Shown here: positions 20,201-32,200 of the stretch, one piece after another
Layout: each line of letters opens with the position of its first letter
How positions within the stretch are numbered: position 1 is the first letter of the stretch
Source of the DNA: Elysia marginata
Taxonomy: Eukaryota > Mollusca > Gastropoda > Plakobranchidae
Assembly (NCBI GenBank): GCA_019649035.1
Contig: BMAT01011796.1
Location: 119,987-154,772, forward strand
Length of the DNA: 34,786 bases
Reading direction: 5' to 3'
Translations under genes and position numbers: made by a program
The notes under the pieces: generated by a model
The model's input: only the letters and a program-made list of their open reading frames with translations
What the model was told of the DNA's origin: nothing
The model's database searches: none

Positions 20201-23200
20201 AAACAATATATAATTTACTTCTGACTGGGATTATGAAAACCTGAGAAAGAGAATTGCTTTTGAAACTGTTTTATACAGAGGCTTGCTCCTTTTTATTGCT
20301 TAGTTTTTAACTACATGTAAAATGTATTCCAAGGCGAAGGCAACTTTGTCCAAATGATTTTCTAAATTATTCTGAAGTTTATGTCGTAATGCTGAAAAAC
20401 ATTTCATGTGTTTGTCTGTGTCTGACTTTATTTTTACATTTAAATCTATTTAATTGAGCTATGCTTGTTGAGTAAGTAAAGTCGGCTAAGAATCTGTTTG
20501 TGATAAAGAAAACGTTAACTTTATTCCCTACAGATTTAACTCGTCCAAAAGTTTTCAAACGCATCCCTCGAGGAGATTTTATCAGCACTCTTGGCTATGA
20601 AGGTCAAAGAGTTTACATGCAGTTGTGGGATGAAGATGTTTTGGAGTCAGAGGTACGTTTTTTAAACGATGTATAAATGAAAGAAAACCATGGACAAAAC
20701 TAATCATGCTAATTTTATTGAGAGTTTGTTTGATTTCAGCCTTTCCATTCCATTGTCTATGTCTTGCCACCAGTGCAGTTTTCATGTTACAAGGCTTTGA
20801 TATTTAGAGCAATGCGTTTTTCTTAGCTTCCAAACGTTGAAAAGTGTATGAAATTATCAACATTGTGTGAGATCGTAGCACTATTTTGGTTTAAAAATAT
20901 AGAGGAGAAGAGGAATGAATCTACCTTTAAAGAGCTTTTTCTAGTTTCCGACGCCGGACTCTTATGCCCTCATGGTGAGACAAAAAGTGTTAGTTGCCAT
21001 GTGCCACAATGTGTTTTAATTTCTGCAAAATTTAATGTCAACTAAGCTATTTATCACTATTGATTGTTTTGTAGTTCTAACAATCGCGATGTTTTCCTTT
21101 AAATATTTCCTACAGTTCTCTAGTTACGAGAAAGATTCTAGACCATTGAGTCTCTTGCCTACACCTGTTTGTATCATGAGGGAACAGATAGAAGATCAAG
21201 TAAGTTAAACAATAAAAAGTTATCAAGGGTGAGATAAGAAAGGTTCTGGCTTTTAGAAAATGTTCTGGTTTGTCCAAACTGTTATTTAAGTTTAGGTTCT
21301 GCTCTTTAACTTTAATTAGTGCATTGCAGGTTTTTATTTTTTTTTACTTTTTTTTTTTTTTTGTGCCTCACCTGTTTCTAAACTAAGTTTGAACATTGAA
21401 TTTTGAGTTCAAGACGCCTTGCTGTAGGAGTATATATTTTTAATTTTCTTTTCTATCTTTGAGGTATCCAAATGTCAAAATAATATTTTTATCAATCTTG
21501 TTTTATCATTGCATTGCTTCTTCTTTCATACCCCACCCCTCCCCTTCCCACACACACATAAATGAAAACTTGTTCTCAAATTTCTTTGTACCACTATGAT
21601 AGCTGAAGCTAAGAGAGCATCACTTTTAAAACTAAATAAAGTATGGCGCTTATTATAAGTGCTATTTCAACTAGCTGACTGAAACTGTGACACTGTATTT
21701 CATCACAGGAATATTTTTTTTTTCTAACAGCACACACGCAAAGTACTGGAGGAAGCTAGTGAGGTTCATAGAGACGTCAGAAGGTAGGAAATTTGTCAGT
21801 CATTTACTTGTATTTCATCATTGATGACTTTTTGTAGACATCTCATGGATTTTTTCCGTTAGACCAAATAGATTGATACTTGTAAAATCTTTGGTTTCTA
21901 AATAGTTTGAATTATTGTGTGTTTATGCAGTAGTTAAACAGTTCATGAAACTTTTTTTTTGATTCAGAGATGCCAGATCTTGAGGTTTTTGCTGATTTTC
22001 CTACTTTTTTTTTTCTTTTATTTGTTTGAAATTTTACAGTTGTGTGTTAACTACTATTCTATATGTATGATCAAAACCAGAATAACTTTTGCTTGCTTCC
22101 TATCTGTGGTCTTTTTTTTCATGTGAGATCCAATGGTTGGTTCATTTTCAGGTGGTTTTTTGTTTTACTTATCAAAATCATCTGGCATTCCTGGGAATTA
22201 AAAACAAAGTCTTAACAGGCAATCGTCGTAAACATTTTAAGACATTTTTTTTTTGCAGGCAGATGGAAGCAATGGAGGATGATGGAACGATTGGTAACGC
22301 AGTGGATGATGAAGTGGATAACTTGTCGGAAGAACTGAAGTCGTTATGGGTGGAGAAGTACGCCCCTCGTAGATACACAGAACTTCTCAGTGAAGAGGTA
22401 ATGATTGCTCCAAACATTGTTGGAGATAGGAAGGTTAGTTGGTTGGTTGTTTGAATTTTAACGTCTCTTTTTAACTACAAGGTTGTATCAGAGACGGCGC
22501 TTTGGACAATTGAAAGCGTGCTGCCACACTGTGATGTAAGGAGCGCTGCATACACCACACCCAGTCACATTATCCTGACACCGGGCCGACCAGACTTAGC
22601 ACTAAATCCATAATGCCAGACACCAGGCAGATCAGCTACTAATACCAATTTTAAAGTCCTTGGTTTGACTCGGCCGGCGATCGAACCCGTCCTCCCAATC
22701 TCTGAGCGAGTGTCTTTACCGCTAGGCCACAGAGCCGGTGAGATAGGAAGGGAAGAAGGCACAGGGTTATTGACTATTTCATATTGTTAAGGTTTTACAG
22801 AATTCAAGTTTTACAATTTTTGCAAGATTTTAAATTTTGTAAACATTTTGGTGCATTTTGTTTTAACTCAAAAGCACTGCTGTACAAACAAAATGAGAAC
22901 TTTCAAAATTAAATCAATTAAAAAAACCCATCAAAGTTTGTATTCTATCTTGTCTTGCCATACAATTTCAGTCATAGATCTGGGTATAGATCCTTACATC
23001 ATAAAAATCAAAAACATCTCTTTATGAAGAGTGAGATTTTAACTTTGCTCATGTTTACATTCTCAGAAATTTGTACATTTTTTGTCTAGTCATAGTTCTT
23101 AAATAAAACTTAAATAATTTGCGGTCATGAAACAAGGGCAATGCATAAAATACGACTCATCGAGCCAGTAAGGGAAAATGGGTTTCGCTAAAAATTATTT

Positions 23201-26200
23201 CACTCTGTTTTCTAGGATCTCTTTGAAACCAGCAGCTTTTTTGTTGTTGTTGCTCTGTTTTTTTTTTTTTATTAAAACACAATCATCGCATTTTTCTTAT
23301 TTTTTGTTCTAGTCTATCAACCGCAGTCTCCTGCACTGGCTGAAGCTGTGGGATTATGTCGTGTTCGGCAAAGATGTGCCGAAACCGATGAAGCAAGGAA
23401 TGAACAAGTTCAAAAAAGACAAAGAGAAGGAAATGACAGCCAAGAATAAAAAGTTTTTCTCTGAAGTCGCAGAGCAGCTGGACAAGCATCATCGACCAGA
23501 ACAAAAGGTTAGGAACTATGTGCCTCAGCAGCTTGGGGAGGTTGAACTAGAGAGTGCGTTTAACACACGGCTAAAATCTCATCTACTGAACGCTTGATTT
23601 ATTTTGTATTGTGATTTTTGTGGGTAAAAATGTTGGGATTGATGTATCATTGTTTTAAATTGTAAAGTGCTGTGAGCCAAGCGGAAAAGGCGCTATATAA
23701 TTGCTCTTTATTACACGTATTATCATTAGTATAAAGGTTTTTTGGTGTAGACGCTTCCTGATAGTCTTCTGTTGGCAGCTAGAGGAAGTTGGGTTTTTTC
23801 ATTTAAAATCTGAGATGCAGAAATTTGACTTGCTTGTTTTAAATTACTAAGCCTTTTCAATAAAACCTTTGTTGTTTTAAAATCTCTCAACTTATCAAAA
23901 TTAAGTCTACACCTTTGTTCTTTAATTTAAAGAGTTTAAGTGCGGAGTAAAGCTTTATTATTTCTGTTTTGTTTCAGAAAGTTGTCTTTGAAACCTACAG
24001 TTCCATGTCTCGTGTATGTTGAATTCAGGAGATTGAAATTTACATGTGTTTAAATGAGTAGATTTCATTGCCACCTTGCAGATTGCTTTGTTGTGTGGGC
24101 CGCCTGGCCTAGGAAAGACAACTCTAGCTCACATCGTTGCTAAGCATGCAGGATACAATGTTGTCGAGATGAATGCAAGGTTGGTGGTATTCTCATTTCT
24201 TTCGCATTATATAAAAAAGGGGGGAGGGGAGTCATTTTGTTTTTGTTTTTTATTGACTTAATTAGGAAACGGTCTGCCTGGTTCTTTTAACTCTTGAGGG
24301 TTGTGTTAATTTGTGAGGTGCAGTTTTATCTAAAAGCTACGACAGAACAAGTAATCCCTCTGAAGCAGATTAAAACAGGAAGAGAACAACGAAAAATGTG
24401 GGTCCCCTAATCGTAAATGGGCTAGTCATTTTTAAAGGAGTCAAACAACTTATGAGATGGAAAGTTGCAAAGCCTCCACCTGTTAGCAGAAACCATATTC
24501 TCATCTAATCTGACATCACCTAAGATGTAACCTAGCCATAGTGCCTCCTCAACTTGCAACGCATAATATTGAGGAAACGAAACTTCATATGCACGCCCGT
24601 CTGCCTTACTTCTCCTTACATTGACCAGTGGCTTTGAGTTTCACCGATGTGTGATCTGACTCGCTAATACATGACTTTTACACATCTTATAACCTTGGCT
24701 GCACCCAGGCCTAGATTCAATGCTAGACATTCGGTCCATCACTTCTAACAGTCAGAAGGCTTGTGTCAAATTTGTGAAGCTGTGGATTTTTTGCTCCTGT
24801 AAGGCTTGTTTAAATTTGTGTGACAAAATCTTTTGGGAAATATAATGAGAGGAAAGTAGTTTTTCCACATCTCATGTTTTAGGAAATGGCAGAGGCAGGC
24901 AGCAAGAAGGGGTGGCTGAATGAACACAAATAAACATTATACTAGCAAGGGATAGAGGGCAGTGATGCGTCAAAGGGAATGGTTATCATTTGATGTCGTC
25001 TGAATGAGGCATAGTATCATTTGCGGATCACAAGACTGACTCAAGCTCATGGTTTTGTCTTTTTTCTCCAGTGATGACAGAAGTGTAGATGTGTTCAGAA
25101 ACAAACTCGAGTCCGCCACCCAGATGAAAGCAGTGATGGGAGCAGACCCGAAGCCCAACTGCCTCGTCATAGATGAAATTGATGGAGCTCCCTCTGTAAG
25201 ATTTACGTTTGATTTTTTTTTTTTTGTATTTAGATAAACGGTAGCATATTTATAGAGCGCCTAAAATCCTTTAACACTGTGATCGGTGGTGCTGATACAT
25301 TGTAAAACAAAGCTGTGGTAAAAATAGTCGTAAGCAATTCTAAAAGAGACCATGAAACAAAAATGATAAGTTTTACAACACAAAATCAATGCAATGGGGA
25401 TACATCATCTAAAAGTGGCCGCAGTCCTACGCTCATATACAAACTTGCTTTTATGCTTTCAATTTGTTTGACGACTTGCCTTTGATGGATGTATGAGTTT
25501 TCAGAGATGTCAGTGTGGTAATGATATTCTATATAAATTTGATCTCGACTTTTGAGATAACATTTTACTTCGAAGGGCTATGCCAGGTATGAAGAATTTA
25601 TTATCTCATTTGCAACTTACATAAATTTTGAAGTATTTGCTATATAGCAAAGCGTAACTTAAAACATAACGATATTAGTGGCTGGTGTGTACAGGAAAAA
25701 CCAAAAGGCTGCCGTTGAAAATACACAATGCTTCCACTGTTTTCATAAAAAAATTGTTTTTGTCATGAGCAGTACATCTTTTCTAAAAAATTTTAATTTC
25801 ACAAGCCATATCTGACTCAAAATGAATCATAGCTCTGCTAACAATTTCACATCTGTTACCCATGTCACATTCACTGGTTTTTTATGTTCTCTTGCAGCCA
25901 GCCATAAATGTTTTGCTAAATTTAATAAAAAAGACGGACAAAGACACTGCAACTTCAGACAAGAAAAAGAAAAAAAAAGAAGGCGACCTACTTCTACGGC
26001 CGATCATATGTGTTTGTAATGACCAGTAAGTGTGCGGGAGAAAATAGTTGTGTGGCCTTCTTTCACACTTTAAAGCATGTGGTTCTAATAAACATCAAGC
26101 ATTTCATTTAAAAAGTTTTTGAACCAAATCATCAACTTAGTTGGTTAATATTCTCTGCATGTTTTCATGTGAGCATTGTAAATTATTGAGTGTACGAATG

Positions 26201-29200
26201 TGCAAAAGTTGATTGCAAACATAATAAAGTTGAAATCATTAGACGCTTTTACTTTAGTATATTTAGAATAAATTATTGTTAACTTTACATATTTTCTCAG
26301 TGTATTGATGAATAAAATTTCAAATCATTTTTTCCCCTCAAACCATTAGTGCAAGACGAAACAAAAAAATTATTTTGAAAATTAAGTGAACTTTTTTTCT
26401 TGTTTTACCAAATGCTAACTACTTGTCATTGGTTTATCTTCCTCTAGATATGTCCCAGCCTTGAGGCAGTTGCGTCAGATGGCCCTCATTTTGAATTTTC
26501 CTCAGACAGAGTCGAGTAAACTTGCCTGCCGCTTGCATGAGGTGAGATTTCTTTTGAAGAGAAATATTACGTCATGGAGATTCTGTTGTTCCTTACTTAA
26601 AATTTATTCCTTTGTTGTATCTGAATAAAATGCATACCAATGCAAGGGCTGTGGGGCAAACCGGCAAATTGTTGCAGGGATGAGATGACAGCGCTAAGCT
26701 GATCAATTGACCGTTCCCATGATTTATTGGAAATACTCACCTCGCCCTGAAAACTATGCAGCTATCTTGGAATTTTGCATTTTTGTTTGATACAAAAAAA
26801 TTTACTATTCACGATAAGTATGGTAGTTCAAAGAAAGTATTTTTAGGCAATTAAAAAAATGTTCTCGATACTATTTGTTGTAAGAGTTCAATAAAAACCC
26901 TGTTTTCTTTTGTCTTCTTCACGTTATGCAAATTTCTTTGTGATTGGAGCCTCTCTTTGTGCCCACAGGTGGTGAAAGTGGAGAGACTGAAGGCCGACCT
27001 GAATGCTCTGCTAGCTCTCTGCGAGAGGACGGACAACGACATCCGATCCTGTCTCAACACATTGCAGGTTTGATTGGTTCTGAGTTCTCAATTAGTGAAC
27101 ATTGCTGCAATTTGGATTGTGAAATCTCCAGTTTTTCTGGTGGTTTTTTTTCCACCTGTTGGAAATTTTATGGTTTTGTGTAACTGCTATACTTTGTGTG
27201 TCATACAGGGATGCAAGTTTTCCGATTTTTGCAGGAATTCCGATTTTTTTAGCAATTTTCTTTAACTAAAAAGGCAGGAAAACTTGAAAAAAATTATCAC
27301 CTAAATGCTAAAGAAAACATCCTAAATTAAGAGTCATTGCAAATTATACACTTCTTTTTAGCTGTATAGCTGTGTAGGCAACTAGTACAGAGTTGTATCT
27401 ATCTCTTTGAATTGGTCCATCAAAAGTTCTATTATAAGGGCACCTATAGGGTGTAAAATTTTCCTACTTCTTGAGTATGAGCCGCTTGCATCCCTGTGTC
27501 ATAGAAACAATAATGACTTGCTTAACTTGTGTGTGTATGACATTTATTTTATGAGTAAGGCAGTGCTTAACTCCTTTTGCTTAAGGATACAACTGAAAAG
27601 TTAATATTTATTTGACAGGGATGTAAGTTTTTTGCAGGAACTCCGATTTTATTGTAGTTTTCTCTTGCCAAAGAAGAATGAAATTTTGAAGAAAAAAGAA
27701 TTTAACTGTTAAAAAAATTGTCCAAACTTAAGATTAAAAGAAAATAAAATACTTCTTTTGAGTTGTACCGCTAAGTAAGCCCTAGAGGAAAGTTGCATAT
27801 ATATATATATATATATATCTTTTTGAGTTGATCTATCAAAAATTTCTATAGAGCCAGCTGTTGGTTGTCAGTTCTGGGCGGAGCGTTTTAAAGAGGGGGA
27901 ACATTTTCCTGCAGTTTGTGCATAAGGTGCTTGCGACCCTGTCTGTGAACAGTAACATAAGTTTACACACATCATGATTCTTTTTGATATAAAAATAGAA
28001 AAACTGGTACTCTAGTCTCATATTAAAAAAAAGCACTGACCGACTTTTTCCTCAGTTTGTAAGACAGAGTAACAAAGAACTCACCCTTCGAGATGTACAG
28101 ACGATGAGTGTTGGGCAGAAAGATTCTCAAAAAAGTCTGTTCTCACTTTGGAACGATGTCTTCACAATGCCAAGACCAAAAAAGTAAATTGTCTAGTAAC
28201 CACTCCAAATGAGTCGAATGTTCCGATTTTCACATTACACGGCCTTCATATCTTGTACAAGGCATTTTTCAGAGCGATGAAAATGTTGAAATTTGCATGA
28301 AATCAACAAAAAATATTTGTTGAAAGTTATTAGAACTTTTTTGAATTAAAGTATTATGGAAAATCCCCCAGATAATTACCTGTTTTAAAAAAATATTTTC
28401 CCAAATTAAATTTTCTGACACAAGACATTCAACTATATTTGGACTGGCCATAAGATGAATATTATTATCAGTACAAGCATTTTTTTTCTCTAAAATGAGG
28501 TAATTGTTTTACAGTTTTCAATCTAATCTTGTACATGTAAAACTTATTACTTCTGTCATGACTATGATCAATTTGATAAAGTTAAAGTATAAAAGAAATA
28601 ATCAAGAGTTTCCCAGTATGCTGCTAGAGACAAACCAATTGCAGTATCTGCAGTGTAAACCATATGAGAGATACTGCATTTGGTCTCTCCACGGCTGAAC
28701 ATAAATAATGTCAAATGAATTCCATTCAAATAAAAAGGTCTTGCAACCAGTCAAAATAAGTCTTAAGCCAAAATTGGAAGGTATTTAGATATTTCAACTT
28801 TCAAATATAACAAACAGAAAAGCTTTATCATGTCTTTGTATGAATTTATAGCCGTTTGAAGTCGACAGGGTTAGGACTTGTGAAATTTCAGAAAAGAGAG
28901 AAAATAGCATTTAAAGTTTAGACAACCATAAAGGTGTAAGGCCTTAGCAACCATGCCAACTGAAGTTAAACACATTTAAACATAACAGATCAATATGAAT
29001 AAGTCGTGAACACATTTAAGAAATATTTTTAGTGTCAATATCTAAAACTAAAAAATGTTGACTTCTGAACACCCACTAAACTTTAAAAGCCTGTATCTGA
29101 AAACTAAGCCATTCGACTTACGACTCATTTGGACAGAATGGGAGACAAATGTTTGATTGAAGGCAAACCGTTAGCTTAAAAAACGATTGTTCAAAGCAAC

Positions 29201-32200
29201 TACTTATTTAGAAAAATAAAAACTTTTTATGTAGGATAGTAGAACACTGGAAGTAATTTCATTTAAGTAAATCTGCATTGACCTTTTAAATCAAATTTGA
29301 GTTAACTTAGTTCTATGCTTAACTTAGGATGTTTTTTCTTCTAAAAATTATCCTGAATTAACTGAATCTATCCTAAACCAAATTTTTATGTGATTAAATT
29401 TAAGATATTGACCTACAAGAATTTTATGAAATGTATTGCGATTTTGTTTTCATTATTTTTAAATTAGAAAAGGCTAATAAAAAAAATTTTTTTTAAAACT
29501 TTTCCACTACCAGGAACCGGTTTTTGAGCATACAAGACCTCTCTGAGGGAAAGCAAGACACTTTACAAATGAACAACATCTCACCCTCTGCTCGGTAAAC
29601 AAACTTAACTTTAAGAAAAATATTTTTCAATGACAAATAAATCAGTCCTATATTATGTGTGGTTTAGATAAAAAATAAAATTTGCTGTGCTGAAATCTGT
29701 AAGTTTTGACTGTAGCAAATTGATAGTGTTAGATGCAAAAGCTGTTAGAATGAAGGTTTTTTTTTCCAATACGTCTTCTTCTAAAGGATGCAAGTCCTCA
29801 TGTCTTCATTTTATCTAAAAGGGGAGGGGGGGGGGGGGGGTGTGCTGTAAATTTATTATGTGTTTCCAGTCTGAAAAGTTTAATAACCAGTTGTAATCTG
29901 GCTTACTAGTGCAAAATCCTTTCACGTGTGTCAGAATTTTTCCAGACTGCACAAGCTGCCCTAATGTTTATCTCATAAAACAAGATAGGATTTAACCAGG
30001 AACTTTGATTCATAAAAGTGTTAATTGTTTATCACTTGGATCTCAAAGACCGTTTTTACCGTAACTTTTTTATTGCCTATCTTTACCAGGCTTACCTGAC
30101 CTAATGTGTTTTTTTTTCTGTCCAGGTTTCAGCACATCTTGACGCTGTGCCAAGCGGCAGGTGAGGCCGATCGTGTGATGCAGGGTATACATGAAAACTA
30201 TCTGGACGCCAAGGCCAAAGATCCTCATTTAATTGGCGTGAGTTTTAAGTTTTTTTTTTTTTTATTTCTTTCCGGAAATATAAACCTTGAAAAATCCGAC
30301 ATAGATAAAAACTTGAGAAGATCTTGAATATTTTATCAATATAAAACTTAAGTTTAAACTATATTTAAATGTTTTTTTACTTATTTTTTCCTATTCTTGT
30401 AGTCCTGTGATACTCAACACAGCCTGACGATTTGGTGTTATCGCTGCGCTATATTTGAGCTATTTATCATTCATCACAAAAGTTGTATCCAAACCTCTTT
30501 TTTTGTATCAACTCCTCTCATTTCTGTTGTCCTTGCTTTTTTTATTTTTCTGAGAGTCTCAACTGTTGTTTTAGATCGAGATCTATATAAAGTGTGGATA
30601 TTCAAGGCAATCTGGGGGAGGGAAGAAGGGTAGAGGGGGGGGGGGGGGGAGTTTGCAGGGACTGACAAATCAGACATAAACATGTTTCTTCTTTCTTTTC
30701 TTCTGTTTTATATTTCTGGATTTCAGCTCAACATCGCAAACGACTGGCTGTGTTTTGCTGACTGCCTGAACCACTACATCGCGAGCAACCAAGACTACTC
30801 TGTGCTCAAGTTTTCCTCTTTCTTGCCGGTCACTTTTCATTTCCTGTACGCCGCATACAACCCGTCAAGAGTACAGTTTCCTCACGGTCAATTTGAGGTA
30901 TGATCTGTTTAACAAATTCTGCCCTCACAAGTCTGTTGATCGTTAATTTTTTTTTATATTGTTATGAAGGTTTTGCCCTAGATGAAGCTTTGCTGTCCCC
31001 TAAGTGAGGGTTGTTTTGTGGCTCAATGGCTAGAGAGGTCGACTACTCCAGAGGTCTCCGGTTTGATCCCTGGTCAGGGCCTTATTTTAATCGTTCCTTT
31101 GTCTCACTTAGCGACTTATTGGGTAGCAATGTTTCTTTCAGCATGGCAAATATGAAGACATTGAGGAAAGCAAGGGCAGGCTACCTGATTATATTGTAGA
31201 AAGATGACCCTACCCCTTGGTCCCTGACGTTCATGGTGAGTCTAGAGCTAACTCATTGTTCAGGGTTGAAAGACATACAGTGCCAGGCTGTTTTACCAGT
31301 ACATAAAAATCCTATTTCACAAGCAAACTGTGTAAAAAAGACAAGAAATCATAAAACAAAAGCAACAGGAAGTCACGAGGCAAAATGAGCCCTTAAAGAA
31401 GATAATATTTTTAATTTTAATACAATATTTAGCTTAATGCTGTAAAAGCCTGTTGAATTGTGGTCCACTAAGTGAAAGTTGAAGTTATTTAAGTCTATTT
31501 TCATATAACTTGGTTCTTTCTTTGTGTCCCATAAGGGCAATCATACAAAAGGACTTGGACATAACTCAATTTGTCACCTAAGTCGATGTCTTTGGTTGTG
31601 AGATGCAAGCAAGGGGGAAATCTACATCCAATCCATGTTTTCTTCCAAAGGCCAAACAAAAACACCAGAAGACGATCAACTTGCTGACGTCGCTGCTGTG
31701 TGACATGACGCCCATCACCCAGAAGTTCACCAACAGCACGAACCTGACGCTGGATCTTCTCTCTCCAATGCTGGACATTCTGCAGCCCACATTGAGGCCT
31801 GTGAGTGGAACAAGATTTAACTCATTGTCTGAGAGTCCATGCGTGTTGTGCGGATGGAGTAAATGCAGTAAACTCGTACCATAACCACCTATAGTACATG
31901 GATCAAGTGCCTTAGAGAAAATGAGCAATTTACCATTGTAGTAAATCTCCGTGGCACACTTGATCAAGTACCACATTTGTTAACGCCACAAGGTTACAGC
32001 TACATTTACACTGAGTTAACTCAATGAAGTGGCAGCTATGTGTGTATTCAGAGACAGTGGTCAGCTTTTCCTATCAACCTTGCGTTTAATTTTCATCCCT
32101 TGAAAAAAATTTCTGCAAAAACATTTACAAAAATTACACAGAAATTGAGTCAATTACAATGAAAACCTATTCATTTCAATCTCTTAGAAAGTTATGACAA

